A DNA stretch of 64,000 bases from an uncultured Cryomorphaceae bacterium (GCA_937120475.1 CAKZJV010000009.1:1-64000), one strand, 5' to 3'; numbered from the stretch's first letter, positions 41,563 to 51,034 are shown. Notes: generated from the letters alone by a model not told the origin. A program made the numbers and translations.

Positions 41563-43872
41563 TTAAAATCGTATGGAAAGGCCTCCTCCCGCCCCAAAAC
41601 GGTTGTCATAGCTCCCCATGAGGGAGAAGTTGCGGGAAAGGAAATATTCCAGTCCGGCTGACCAGGTGGTCTCTCCTTTAAAATCCAGCGGTTCACCTGT
41701 GCCTTCTTCCGTTAGGTTGTTGACCCAGCCAAAGTCAGCCTGGTATTCGTAATTTCCAAAGAGTACAGTGCGCGGAAAGATCATGACCTCGCGGCTCAGC
41801 CTGATCTCGGGCCTTAACTTATGGTCTACCCGTACGTCCAGGTTGAACATATAGGGGGTAAAAAACCGGATACCGGCAATGGCGGTAGTGGATATTTCTT
41901 CCAGGCTGTTTTCCATTTCGTTTTCCATGTTCACCCCGGCAAATACCCGGAAGTAATCGTAAAGGTAGCGTTCATAGGTAAATTCTGCTTCCATATTTTC
42001 ATTATAGCCCACTTCTGCATTCAGGTTGAATTGATTGCGGGTGTTTGATGAAACCAGGTTGAGCTCGGTCATGTGCGAGGCTACATCGGCCAGGCCCCAA
42101 CTGTAGAAATGATTTGTTTCTTTTACCAGTTTGGAAACGGGATAAGGCTGCATACGGGGGTCACGGGGCGTACCGTAGCTATACACACGGGCCATTCCCC
42201 CCATCATGTGGTAAAGTATATGGCAATGAAAAAACCAGTCCCCGGATTCATTGGCATCAAACTCAATGATCGTTTTTTGCATGGGGGGCACGTTGACAGT
42301 GTGCTTCAGTGGAGAGCGTTCCCCGTTTTCGTTGATCACCCTGAAAAAATGGCCGTGCAGGTGCATGGGGTGGTGCATCATGGTGAGGTTGTTGAGGGTA
42401 ATGCGCACCACTTCGCCTTTTTCGATCTTTATCTTATCGGTTTCGGACAGGGGCACTCCGTTCATGCTCCAGATGTAACGCCACATATTACCGGTGAGGT
42501 TGAGCAACACCTCCTTACGGGGTTTGTCTTCTGCAAAATCGGTGGGTTCGGGTGATTTAAGGTAGTTGTAATTATACTCGGAAAACATGCCCATTCCTTC
42601 CATTTTATCCTTGCTCTTTTCCATTTTCATACCGGGCTCAGATTTCTTTTCGTGATCCATTTTAGAGTGGTCCATACCTTGCATTTTCATCTTTTGGGTG
42701 GTGTCTTGTTTCATTTTGGAATGATCCATCCCCTTCATTTCACCGTCCATCTGCATGCCCCAGTTTTGCATGAGCTCGTAGGGTTCTTCTTTTCCCGGTC
42801 TGTATTTCATGGCAGGGGCACCCATGCGCATATCCATTTGGGCCATCTGCATCATCATCCCGATCTTATCGGGGCGGGGTATTTCAGCGGCAGGTAGTAC
42901 GTCTCCTTTGCCGATATAGGCGGATGAATAACCAGAACCATCTTGTGCCGTAGCACGGAATTCTATTTTGCCGCTGGCAGGTATGGTAACAATAAAATCA
43001 TAGGTTTCAGCTATGGCAATAAAAGTCTTATTCCGCTCAACGGGGTCTACATCCAGCCCATCTGCGGCTACCAGCATAGGGTTCCCTCCGCCAAAAGTCA
43101 TCCAGAATTGGGAGGAGGCCGCTCCGTTGATGATGCGCAAACGCACTTTTTCACCGGGTTCAAATTGAGGGTATTCCTGGCTTACGCGACCATTGTTGAG
43201 AAAGGCCGGGTAATAGATGTCGGCAATGTCGGCACTTTCCATGCGCTGTTTCCAAAAGTTGAGCTGGGCACCCAGCCCTCCGCGTGCAATCACCTGGTTG
43301 AGGGGTGTGGCCGTTCCTTTTTTGATATTGTACCACTCATTTCCCCGTTTGAGGTTACGCAGTACATTCATGGGTTTTTGATGGGTCCAATCGGAAAGCA
43401 CCATTATCAATTCCTTATCGTATTCCAGTGTTTCTTCCTTAGGCTCTATCACAATAGAGCCGTACACACCACTTTGCTCTTGCAGCATGGTGTGGGAATG
43501 GTACCAATAGGTGCCGGACTGGATCAGGGGGAATTCGTATTTCTGGGTTTCTCCCGGCTTTATGGGTGGAGTGGTGAGATAGGGCACGCCATCGTAAAAG
43601 TTGGGCAGTAACAACCCGTGCCAGTGGACGGAGGTTTCCACGTCCATTTCGTTTTTTACATAGATAACGGCATAGCCGCCTTCTTTAAAACGAAGTGTGG
43701 GACCAGGAATACCTCCATTTACCGTCATGCCCATGGTTTCTTTACCGTCTATGTTTACCGGTTCTTGACGAAGTGTAATGGTATAGGTGGAAGAATCCGT
43801 TTGCGCCCAACCGGAAAAACCGGAAAACAAAAAGAAGATGGCTACAATGGATATGCGAGCGATATTTGTCAT
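41563..43872 (-). CDS. Multicopper oxidase fused to CopB-like outer-membrane domain
   Basis: A 769-residue periplasmic protein. A signal peptide precedes a three-domain multicopper oxidase with all copper-binding blocks: HWH (83-85), HSH (125-127), HPMHLHGH (501-508) and HCHILYHMMGGM (549-560). A Met/His-rich insert (about 339-430, MQMAQMDMRM, KGMDHSKMKQD) is typical of CopA-type copper oxidases and probably binds Cu(I). From about residue 575 the sequence becomes beta-barrel-like and matches CopB (NQFNLNAEVGYNENMEAEF ... GNYEYQADFGWVNNL ... GGGLSIRF). In Proteobacteria CopA and CopB are separate genes, so this is a fusion. Likely role: oxidation of Cu(I) and copper sequestration at the outer membrane. 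Confidence 0.88.
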   Translation of the reverse strand: MTNIARISIVAIFFLFSGFSGWAQTDSSTYTITLRQEPVNIDGKETMGMTVNGGIPGPTLRFKEGGYAVIYVKNEMDVETSVHWHGLLLPNFYDGVPYLTTPPIKPGETQKYEFPLIQSGTYWYHSHTMLQEQSGVYGSIVIEPKEETLEYDKELIMVLSDWTHQKPMNVLRNLKRGNEWYNIKKGTATPLNQVIARGGLGAQLNFWKQRMESADIADIYYPAFLNNGRVSQEYPQFEPGEKVRLRIINGAASSQFWMTFGGGNPMLVAADGLDVDPVERNKTFIAIAETYDFIVTIPASGKIEFRATAQDGSGYSSAYIGKGDVLPAAEIPRPDKIGMMMQMAQMDMRMGAPAMKYRPGKEEPYELMQNWGMQMDGEMKGMDHSKMKQDTTQKMKMQGMDHSKMDHEKKSEPGMKMEKSKDKMEGMGMFSEYNYNYLKSPEPTDFAEDKPRKEVLLNLTGNMWRYIWSMNGVPLSETDKIKIEKGEVVRITLNNLTMMHHPMHLHGHFFRVINENGERSPLKHTVNVPPMQKTIIEFDANESGDWFFHCHILYHMMGGMARVYSYGTPRDPRMQPYPVSKLVKETNHFYSWGLADVASHMTELNLVSSNTRNQFNLNAEVGYNENMEAEFTYERYLYDYFRVFAGVNMENEMENSLEEISTTAIAGIRFFTPYMFNLDVRVDHKLRPEIRLSREVMIFPRTVLFGNYEYQADFGWVNNLTEEGTGEPLDFKGETTWSAGLEYFLSRNFSLMGSYDNRFGAGGGLSIRF

Positions 43873-43939
43873 GCTTATTTTCTTTTAAAGTATGCTATTT
43901 CTTTGGCCAGCGGGGCTGGCATTAAGGATTACCTGTGGA

Positions 43940-44392
43940 TTATTTATTTCTTGAGGAGCTATGGGTTCTCATGATCTTCCACTGACCTTCTACCTTTTTT
44001 AAAACAGAGGTAGCTACTCCTTTTTTTTCAATTTTTCTTCCTCCTTTTAGTAATTCAATCTGATAGGTATATGTTTCGGTGGCAAAGGCATAATGCCCGT
44101 CTACGGTTACTTCAACAGTGTAATCATTGAACTTAAAGGACTTAAAAGCCTTGAGTTCCGGACCGAGATGATGATCCAGGTAATGGTCGAATGTACCTTC
44201 AGACCCCCCGGATTCAAAAACTGTGGATTCTTTGAGAAACAGACCGGACATACCTTCTGTATCTAAAGCTTCTATTTTATTGTGATAAGAGGTCAGTATG
44301 TTCTTTACCTGCTGTTCATTACTTTGACTAAAAACATTGAATGAGGTGAAAAAAAGTAGGCTTGCGAGTAGTGTAGTGTATATCGTTTTCAT
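43940..44392 (-). CDS. NTF2-like/DUF4440 exported protein
   Basis: A 150-residue protein with a signal peptide (MKTIYTTLLASLLFFTSFNV), then a SnoaL/NTF2-like cone fold (NILTSYHNKIEALDTEGMSG ... WKIMRTHSSSR). Such proteins bind small ligands or metal-linked substrates; here it sits directly upstream of the multicopper oxidase. Function unknown. Confidence 0.75.
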   Translation of the reverse strand: MKTIYTTLLASLLFFTSFNVFSQSNEQQVKNILTSYHNKIEALDTEGMSGLFLKESTVFESGGSEGTFDHYLDHHLGPELKAFKSFKFNDYTVEVTVDGHYAFATETYTYQIELLKGGRKIEKKGVATSVLKKVEGQWKIMRTHSSSRNK

Positions 44393-44493
44393 CTTTTTAA
44401 ATAGTTTAATTCGGTTTATATAAATGGGCGTATTAAAATGAACTCAAGGCTTGTTTTTCAAACAGGGACAAGGCGTATATCAAGCCACAAATG

Positions 44494-45231
44494 TTATTCA
44501 TCTTCAAGAATGGCTGTTTCAATAGACTTCAGTTGCACCTTGCCGGTGCCTTCCAGCATTATACCTACAAAGCCTTTTTCCATTTTATCGCCATGGCCAT
44601 GTGTAATGGTCTGGTCGCCCATATAACCTTTAAAATGAGTCCCTGCGGCAGTAACCTTCAGCGGCATCCAGTCGGAACCGGCCCCAAAGTTACTTTCATC
44701 AAATACTTCTTCCTTGCCGTTTACTACCCTTCCCAGTTTCATATTGGCTCCATCAATGGCTACAAACTCATAGTTGGACAGGTCTTTGGCGTGATGGATT
44801 ATCTTAAGAGACCCTTTAAAATCGAGTCTTTTAAGGGTGGCGATCATTCCTACATTATCGTATTGATTATGAAAAACAAAGGCCGTTGGCGTGCCATCTG
44901 CGGTTAATTCAAGCACCATGGCTCCCTCTGCATTTTTAACTTCAGGCTTTATGTTTGTTGCAGCACCCGCCAAAAAGTGAAAATCTGACCGCATAAGCTC
45001 GGCACCATTTCCGCTGGGTGTCCATGTTTTATCCTCCCCGGTTTCCATGCTCATAGAATGGTCATCTCCAGAGTGGTCTCCGCCACCCATATGAAGATCC
45101 TCTCCACCCATCATTTCATCGTGATTTTCTTCTTCTGATTGTTCTTCTTGTTTTCCTTGTGAACAGCCGGTAAAAACCAGGGTGCCCCCAATAAAAACAA
45201 TTGCGTAAAACACTACTTGTAACTTCTTCAT
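44494..45231 (-). CDS. Met/His-rich lipoprotein of the copper cluster
   Basis: A 245-residue lipoprotein: hydrophobic start and lipobox TGC (Cys23). Residues 30-65 are acidic and rich in His and Met (EENHDEMMGGEDLHMGGG), a probable copper-binding segment. The rest is beta-rich (FHFLAGAATNIKPEV ... GKVQLKSIETAIL). No family recognised with confidence; the fold of the second part could be a jelly-roll domain. It lies in the copper operon. Confidence 0.7.
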   Translation of the reverse strand: MKKLQVVFYAIVFIGGTLVFTGCSQGKQEEQSEEENHDEMMGGEDLHMGGGDHSGDDHSMSMETGEDKTWTPSGNGAELMRSDFHFLAGAATNIKPEVKNAEGAMVLELTADGTPTAFVFHNQYDNVGMIATLKRLDFKGSLKIIHHAKDLSNYEFVAIDGANMKLGRVVNGKEEVFDESNFGAGSDWMPLKVTAAGTHFKGYMGDQTITHGHGDKMEKGFVGIMLEGTGKVQLKSIETAILEDE

Positions 45232-45251
45232 GATATTATTGATTTAAAGAT

Positions 45252-45707
45252 TTATTTTTTGATTCCTACTCCATATTTGTATACCAGCTTCCCACCCAGG
45301 TCAGCTGTTTTGGCTACTACGCCCAGACCACTTGTGCCCAGTATAAACAGTGCAATGGCCACCCATTTGTTTTTATCCCACTTTTTCCATAAAAAGAGAA
45401 GGCGGATGAGGGTATAGCTCCCAAAGAAATACAGGGTGTAATGGCCCCAGTCAGAATGCTTACCGGCAGTAAGCTCGCCCTGCATGGGGACGGATACTCC
45501 GTCAATAGCCTGTTCTCCACTAAAATAGGCAGCCAAAGCGGCCAGTGCCCCCAGGGTATAAAGTGCCACTGCCATATGTTTCAGCCAGCTTTTACCAGAG
45601 AACAGGGAAGTCAGATCGGCCAAAACCGCTACAGCCCACAGTACAATGGGAAAGTGAATGATCAGTGGGTGTAGATTGGGTGCCCAGTCGGGAAGTAGTG
45701 TTTCCAT
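45252..45707 (-). CDS. DUF2231 small membrane protein
   Basis: A 151-residue protein with four transmembrane helices. The start LHPLIIHFPIVLWAVAVLAD is the DUF2231 signature. These proteins often accompany copper or cytochrome genes. Biochemical role unknown. Confidence 0.82.
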   Translation of the reverse strand: METLLPDWAPNLHPLIIHFPIVLWAVAVLADLTSLFSGKSWLKHMAVALYTLGALAALAAYFSGEQAIDGVSVPMQGELTAGKHSDWGHYTLYFFGSYTLIRLLFLWKKWDKNKWVAIALFILGTSGLGVVAKTADLGGKLVYKYGVGIKK

Positions 45708-45710
45708 GGT

Positions 45711-45980
45711 TTAGTGATTGGTCTTCTTTTTGGTATTTAGCCCAAAAACACCCTTCTTATTGGCAGCTAAATACTGGTAGTGGATGTTATCTGAAAGCGT
45801 ATTGAAATAATCCCGTGGTACATTTAGCTCTCTGGTTGTTATCAAATTATAAAGGCTGTTCGTTTCTTCGTTTCGCGCTTTTTGACTTTGCTCGTATGCA
45901 CTCATAATACCTGTGGGTAGGGAGATCATGGTCATAGATTTTGATGTGTTCTTCATATTCATCCGGTTAATCTTCATCAT
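45711..45980 (-). CDS. Small Met-rich protein, unknown
   Basis: An 89-residue frame from an ATG at 45980 (another at 46007 would add nine residues). The N-terminus is unusually rich in Met and basic residues (MMKINRMNMKNTSKSMTM). The rest is hydrophilic (NIHYQYLAANKKGVFGLNTK). It lies between two copper-cluster genes on the same strand, 3 bp before DUF2231. No family recognised; a real gene is likely but not certain. Confidence 0.45.
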   Translation of the reverse strand: MMKINRMNMKNTSKSMTMISLPTGIMSAYEQSQKARNEETNSLYNLITTRELNVPRDYFNTLSDNIHYQYLAANKKGVFGLNTKKKTNH

Positions 45981-46053
45981 AATATTTAAGGTTGTATAAA
46001 AGGCCAATGCCTGCCAGTAAAAAGCATATAGTGGCTATTTAAAAGCTGGTGAA

Positions 46054-46641
46054 TCATAACTCTCTTACATTGAAAGAGACCTTTACATCAGCCCATGAGA
46101 TGGAAATAACCCCTTCTTTATCATCTGTTGGTTTTACTTTATAGAGAAGTTGTTCCTGGATTTCGGAACGCTTTTCGGGTTTGACGGTTAATCGCACTAC
46201 ATCCAGGTCAGGGTTATAGTCATCTGCCAGGTGTTGATCAAAATTTTCATTGATAATGATGGTCCATTCGTCTTCTCCCGGAATAGTGAACAAGGCGTAT
46301 TTTCCCTTGGCTACCCTGTTTCCATTTAGTGCTACGTCTCCATAAAACTGAATAGAAGTGGCACTATGCGCCCCGGTTACCCATACTTCATTGTAGGCCA
46401 CCAGCCCTCCAAAAATTTGTCTTCCTCTGACACTTGGGGCATGATAGGCAATGTGTACATGGGTATCCCCAATATTTGCCATTGTTTCGGTAGCCGGACT
46501 CTTGGCTTTAGCGGTGGTTGCCGGTTGCGTGGTCTCATGATCATGACCGGCTTCCTGTTCTACCTTTTCAGTTTTGCCTCCGCTACATGCCAAAAACAAA
46601 AAGGTGAGGGTACTTAACGATAGAATACTTATTTTTTTCAT
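46054..46641 (-). CDS. DUF2911 lipoprotein
   Basis: A 195-residue lipoprotein with lipobox ACSG after a short hydrophobic segment. The DUF2911 domain (VRGRQIFGGLVAYNEVWVTG ... YALFTIPGEDEWTIIINENF) covers the rest. The family is common in Bacteroidota; its role is unknown. The location suggests involvement in periplasmic metal stress. Confidence 0.85.
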   Translation of the reverse strand: MKKISILSLSTLTFLFLACSGGKTEKVEQEAGHDHETTQPATTAKAKSPATETMANIGDTHVHIAYHAPSVRGRQIFGGLVAYNEVWVTGAHSATSIQFYGDVALNGNRVAKGKYALFTIPGEDEWTIIINENFDQHLADDYNPDLDVVRLTVKPEKRSEIQEQLLYKVKPTDDKEGVISISWADVKVSFNVREL

Positions 46642-46825
46642 AATGCTATAGTTTCGTTTTATTGTTGATTATTTGTTTAAAGCAGGATCTCCTGCCGGTG
46701 TTGAGTTAGGGTACATAAAAGCATGACTACCCCATGTATTAATCCAGACATTTAAGGGTAAACAGTGTCTGACATTGTGATAAAGGACATGATTAAGAGC
46801 TGAAACCTTGTGGCTATGATTTTCC

Positions 46826-47218
46826 TTACTTTGAGTTCGCATAGGCTTTATAATTTTCTTCTGATTTGAAGTAATGAATTGCGATATCATGTGAACTCTG
46901 AAGTACTATATAGGCTTTGGATTTATCAACTTCTTCACCGGTAAGAGGGTCCCTTGCCCATCTATAGTGCACACTGTCTGTTAACTTTGCTTTGCACATT
47001 TTACAGCATCCGTAATAGGTTTTCCCTTCCACCTCCACTGGAATTTGCGCCACGCCCATATAAGTGTCATTGACCATGCATACCAACTCATTGGATACAT
47101 GCTTTCCGGCTTCTAAATTTCCGGTACCACTTGAGAAGGTTGTATAGATCTGATAGCTCAAAATGCCTACCATCACCAGCCCAAGTATGCTGAGACTTAT
47201 GATTGATTGCCTATCCAT
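46826..47218 (-). CDS. TRASH-like membrane-anchored metal-binding protein
   Basis: A 130-residue protein from ATG 47218, with a transmembrane anchor (residues 5-25). The motif YYGCCKMCKAKLTDS (about 75-89) is a TRASH-like Cys cluster that can bind metal; another Cys lies near VCMVNDTYMG. A YHS-type region would have a similar layout. It is next to the DUF3347 gene and probably takes part in metal transfer. Confidence 0.65.
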   Translation of the reverse strand: MDRQSIISLSILGLVMVGILSYQIYTTFSSGTGNLEAGKHVSNELVCMVNDTYMGVAQIPVEVEGKTYYGCCKMCKAKLTDSVHYRWARDPLTGEEVDKSKAYIVLQSSHDIAIHYFKSEENYKAYANSK

Positions 47219-47310
47219 AACGTTATTTCTTTGTACCCATGGGGGAAGCAACCCATACGTTAGGAGTGTTTTGCTGCTTCTGCACCCACAGGATTTTTAA
47301 ACCATGAATA

Positions 47311-47874
47311 CTATTGACCGATTTTCTCTTTAGTCCTACCACATTTAAGCATGGCTTTTCCGAAATAAGGATTTTGAATTTCCTTCTTATCGCTCAACCA
47401 AAAAGCACCCTTATTGCCAAGTGCCATGGGGCAGTGCTGGTAGTAAGCTTCAGTATGGTTGATACCGAAGGCTTTTATACTTTGGTATAGCTTTTCGCTG
47501 AACTGTGCATACGCTTTTCGCTGGTCTGCAATGGTTTGTGACTTGTTCATAGCAGTTATGCTGTTTAGCATGGCTTTGGCGTACATCATCCAATCGGCAT
47601 GGGCCTGGCCTTTGAGCAACCTCATGTCTACAGCTTCCATAGCTTCTTTAAGTGGTGCCAGTTGTTTCTTTACGGCATAGCTATCTGAGGCCACAAAGGC
47701 CTCGGTAAGGGGCAGGCTGGAAGTATATAGCCCTGCCAGTTTTTCCTGGAATTGCACTTCTACCTTATGCTGCGTAATTGCCTGTTGCTCTTGGGTTTGA
47801 GTATGCTCCTGGGCTGATACGCTTACAGCACCAAAGCTGAGCAGGAGGGCGAAAACTAAAATTTGTTTTTTCAT
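47311..47874 (-). CDS. DUF3347 periplasmic protein
   Basis: A 187-residue exported protein: signal peptide ending VSVSAQ, then a four-helix DUF3347 domain with the C-terminal signature HCPMALGNKGAFWLS ... NPYFGKAMLKCG. The domain recurs at 26486-27196 and as the C-terminus of CusB at 48016-49800. It is presumably a periplasmic copper-binding chaperone for the efflux system. Confidence 0.85.
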   Translation of the reverse strand: MKKQILVFALLLSFGAVSVSAQEHTQTQEQQAITQHKVEVQFQEKLAGLYTSSLPLTEAFVASDSYAVKKQLAPLKEAMEAVDMRLLKGQAHADWMMYAKAMLNSITAMNKSQTIADQRKAYAQFSEKLYQSIKAFGINHTEAYYQHCPMALGNKGAFWLSDKKEIQNPYFGKAMLKCGRTKEKIGQ

Positions 47875-47887
47875 TTCTTTTAGATTT

Positions 47888-48019
47888 TTAAAGATTAAAC
47901 AGTTGAATCAGGACTACGCCAACTACCAAAAGGGTTACAACTCCCCAGACAATGCGATTTGTCCATATTTTTAATTTAGAGGGGGTATTCAAGCCCCCTG
48001 TTTTACAACATTCTTTCAT
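47888..48019 (-). CDS. 43-residue single-TM protein coupled to CusB
   Basis: A small gene: MKECCKTGGLNTPSKLKIWT, then a hydrophobic helix (VWGVVTLLVVGVVLIQLF), ending at TAA 47890-47888. Its ATG overlaps the TGA stop of cusB (ATGA), a classic sign of translational coupling and the main evidence that it is real. The N-terminal CC pair could bind copper. Function unknown; it may be a small accessory subunit of the efflux pump. Confidence 0.7.
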   Translation of the reverse strand: MKECCKTGGLNTPSKLKIWTNRIVWGVVTLLVVGVVLIQLFNL

Positions 48020-49800
48020 TTTATCGTATCGGTTATTTCTCCACAGGTGAGCATGGCTTCACCGAAGTAGGGGTTTTTGATCTCGGCTTTCGTACTGAGC
48101 CAGTCTGCTCCTTTATTGCTATCGGCCATTGGGCAGTGCTGCACATAGAGCGGTTGATCCATTGGGTTAAAAGCTTTGGTCAAGACAATCATTCCATCGG
48201 ATACCTGCTGAAAGGCCTGGCGCACTTCTTCCAGATTTTTGAAGTGTTCTAAGTGCTGTAAGGCGTTTTTTAAGTTGCTGTTGTGCTCCATCCAGGCGTT
48301 GTGCGCTGCTCCTTTAAAAAGGGACATATCTACCTTGCTTATGGCTTCCTTTAACTGGCTGCCATACTGTTTTGCCTCGGCCAACTGATCGGCTACCAGG
48401 GCATTTTTGAAATCCAGGTATGCAGCATAAAGCGGTTGCAGGGCACTTTTAGCTTTTTGATCAATGGTGAACGATTGTATCACTTTTGGCTTTACAGGAC
48501 TTGCTGTGGATGGCATTTTACCATCATGATTATGCCCGGTCATGGCAGGGCCACCTTCCGGGTTCATCATACTGGGCTTGCCCGCCAGTTGGGCGGCTGC
48601 ATCTATGCTGAAGGTGCCGTGTACAGCAATTTCCTCGCCTGGTTCCAATCCTTCTTTCACAATAAAACCATCCCCTAGCTCGGGGCCCAGTACTACCTCC
48701 CGCATCATAAAGTGGGTACCCTTACCGGAAGGTGTTTTTATGTAAACCACCGAACGTTCACCCGTCCACATCACAGCCGTTTTGGGTACTACCAGCGTGT
48801 TCGCCTTATTTTCCAATTCTGCCTGTACTACTCCACTGGCAAACATTTCTGGTTTGAGCACATTGCCTTTATTGTTTACTTCTACCCGGGCTTTGGCCAC
48901 CCTTGTTTTCGGGTCAATAACGGGGTCTAAAAAGGTGATGATACCGCTAAACTGCTCACCGGGCAGGGAGGCTACGGTAAAGCGTACTTTATCACCTTTT
49001 TTTATCCAAGCCACGTCCGATTCATACACATCAAACAGCACCCATACTTTTGATAAATCGGCAATTTCATAAATCGGCTCTCCTTTACGAACGTAGTCAC
49101 CCAGGTTTACTTTTTTGCTGAGCACAAAACCGGAGACATCGGCTACAATGGGAAACTGTTCTTTGGCTTCTCCGCCTTCCAGTATCTGGTCGATCTGTGC
49201 CTGGGATAGCTTCCAGTTTTTGAGTTTTTCCTGTGCCGATCTGTACAATGCCGGTTGGGTGTCTTTGATCTTTCGGGCTTCAAAAAGCTCTTCCTGGGCT
49301 GTAACCAGTTCGGGAGAATAGAGGGAAGCGATCACCTGGCCTTTGCGCACATATTCTCCGGTAAAGTTAACTTGCAATTGCTCTATCCTTCCCGGTATAT
49401 GACTGGTTTGGGAAAATACCAGGCGTTCATCTTCCTGTACTTTTCCATTAAGCCGAAGGCTTTTTACCGGGGCGCTAGTGCCTACGATAGCCGTACTTAC
49501 ACTGGCCAATTGCATGGCGGTGGGCGACATGGATATGGCCATGGGGTCAAGCTCCTGGTTATCACCATTTTCCAGAGGGATGAGATCCATGCCACAAATG
49601 GGGCAATCTCCCGGCTCATTTTGCCTGATCTGCGGGTGCATGGAGCAGGTCCATATAGTTTCACCCGCTATTTCAGTGGTGTGCTGGTGATCTTCTTCCA
49701 TTTTTTGACCAGAAGAACCTCCAAAAATCAGCCACCCCAGCAACAGACCAGTAATCAGTGTGAGCAGCATAACGATAATTGTTTTTCTATTGATTTTCAT
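48016..49800 (-). CDS. cusB: CusB-type RND membrane-fusion protein with C-terminal DUF3347
   Basis: A 594-residue periplasmic adaptor of a heavy-metal RND pump. A signal/anchor (residues 8-28) is followed by the heavy-metal-binding YHS-like motif TCSMHPQIRQNEPGDCPICG (51-70; C52, H55, C66, C69). The central adaptor region has the usual barrel-sandwich hybrid and beta-barrel (VRKGQVIASLYSPEL, NLGDYVRKGEPIYEIADLSK). Residues of about 455-594 are a DUF3347 domain ending HCPMADSNKGADWLS ... NPYFGEAMLTCG. It links CusA to the TolC-like channel and may pass copper to the pump. cusC is just upstream (1 bp), the 43-residue gene overlaps its end. Confidence 0.92.
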   Translation of the reverse strand: MKINRKTIIVMLLTLITGLLLGWLIFGGSSGQKMEEDHQHTTEIAGETIWTCSMHPQIRQNEPGDCPICGMDLIPLENGDNQELDPMAISMSPTAMQLASVSTAIVGTSAPVKSLRLNGKVQEDERLVFSQTSHIPGRIEQLQVNFTGEYVRKGQVIASLYSPELVTAQEELFEARKIKDTQPALYRSAQEKLKNWKLSQAQIDQILEGGEAKEQFPIVADVSGFVLSKKVNLGDYVRKGEPIYEIADLSKVWVLFDVYESDVAWIKKGDKVRFTVASLPGEQFSGIITFLDPVIDPKTRVAKARVEVNNKGNVLKPEMFASGVVQAELENKANTLVVPKTAVMWTGERSVVYIKTPSGKGTHFMMREVVLGPELGDGFIVKEGLEPGEEIAVHGTFSIDAAAQLAGKPSMMNPEGGPAMTGHNHDGKMPSTASPVKPKVIQSFTIDQKAKSALQPLYAAYLDFKNALVADQLAEAKQYGSQLKEAISKVDMSLFKGAAHNAWMEHNSNLKNALQHLEHFKNLEEVRQAFQQVSDGMIVLTKAFNPMDQPLYVQHCPMADSNKGADWLSTKAEIKNPYFGEAMLTCGEITDTIK

Positions 49801-49801
49801 C

Positions 49802-51034
49802 TTAGTATGTTTTTGCCGTTAAGTAGTTAAGCTGGGCCAGAGCTATGTGGTATTGCACTTGTGCCGTGGCTTTCATTTTTTCATATTTCAGCAGTTGCTG
49901 TTGCATCCGGAGAACCTCTTCAAAATCCTGTCCTGAATTGGCATAGGCCGAAAATAGCAGGCTAAGTGCCTGCTCCGATTCCAGGGTCTGTTGCTCATAT
50001 AAAGCGATAAGGTCGGATTGCTGTTGTATCCGGAACCAGGCCATTTCATATCCCGAAGTGAGGGTATTGGCATACTCTTCTTTTTGCAAAATATAGCCTT
50101 CCCGCATCAGTTGCGCTTCTTTTACCGAGGCTTTATACTTGTTTCTGAAAATAGGAATGCTGACGGAGAGCATGGGCATCAGGGCATCCCGGCCATTATC
50201 GGGTACATCGGCATCTGTCCTTTCCCCCACCATTACATAGTCCAACCCTATGCCCAGCCGGGGCAAACCTTGCTTATAAGCTACCTCCTCACGGGCTTCA
50301 CCAGCCTTTATTTTTAAATCCAGTGCATTTAAAGCGGGGTGATTATTGAGCAATGAATCTTTCCGGAAATTATCGGGTAAAATTTCTATTGCCAGGGAAT
50401 CCGCCATAAGCACCTGATTGTCCTCATCCCGGTTGAGCAGTTTATTGAACCCGGTCAGCAGCGGCTTTTCCTTATTTTTGAGTATCTCCAGGCTGGTCTG
50501 GGCATCTTTGAGCATGATATCCACCCGCAGCACATCCACCATAGTGCCATTGCTGTTCTCAAACTTCGCGTTGGCAATGGTTTTGAAGGATTGGAGAATG
50601 TCAATATTCTCTTGTTCAATCCGTTTCCACTCCTGTAATTCGTATAGTGGGTAGTAGGCTGCTGCCACCTGGTAATACAGTCGGTTGCGGGTATCCACAA
50701 AGGATTGGTAGGAGGCTTCCGCCAGTAAAGTTGCGGCATCGTCCTGCGCCTTCAGGGTTCCGAACCAGGGAAACATCTGGGTAAGGGAAAATCGGGCTTG
50801 TTGTGGCCCTACCCTTGTTTCTACCGGGGAAATAAAGTAGCCAAAGGAAAAGTTAGGATCGGGCAGGCTGCTCACCTGGGGCACCCGTTGCAATGCGGCT
50901 TCAAAGTCCTTGTATTTAGCTTGTAGCCCCGGGTTGCGCTCGGCTGCTATTTTGAAATAATCATCCAGCGTTTGGGCATAGCCCACAGCGCTTCCGAGTA
51001 GCACAAGTATGATAATATTTACAACTGACTTCAT
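49802..51034 (-). CDS. cusC: TolC-family outer-membrane channel of the Cus system
   Basis: A 410-residue outer-membrane efflux protein with a signal peptide (ending GYAQ) and the long helix pairs typical of TolC (AAERNPGLQAKYKDFEAALQ, AGEAREEVAYKQGLPRLGIG). Its start overlaps the stop of cusA by 4 bp and cusB follows after 1 bp, so the order is cusA, cusC, cusB. Confidence 0.9.
   Translation of the reverse strand: MKSVVNIIILVLLGSAVGYAQTLDDYFKIAAERNPGLQAKYKDFEAALQRVPQVSSLPDPNFSFGYFISPVETRVGPQQARFSLTQMFPWFGTLKAQDDAATLLAEASYQSFVDTRNRLYYQVAAAYYPLYELQEWKRIEQENIDILQSFKTIANAKFENSNGTMVDVLRVDIMLKDAQTSLEILKNKEKPLLTGFNKLLNRDEDNQVLMADSLAIEILPDNFRKDSLLNNHPALNALDLKIKAGEAREEVAYKQGLPRLGIGLDYVMVGERTDADVPDNGRDALMPMLSVSIPIFRNKYKASVKEAQLMREGYILQKEEYANTLTSGYEMAWFRIQQQSDLIALYEQQTLESEQALSLLFSAYANSGQDFEEVLRMQQQLLKYEKMKATAQVQYHIALAQLNYLTAKTY

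Noticed and set aside
46669-46890. 73-codon open frame (minus)
   Set aside because: Overlaps the TRASH-like gene in another frame and has no family marks; the 46642-46825 spacer shows no other gene.
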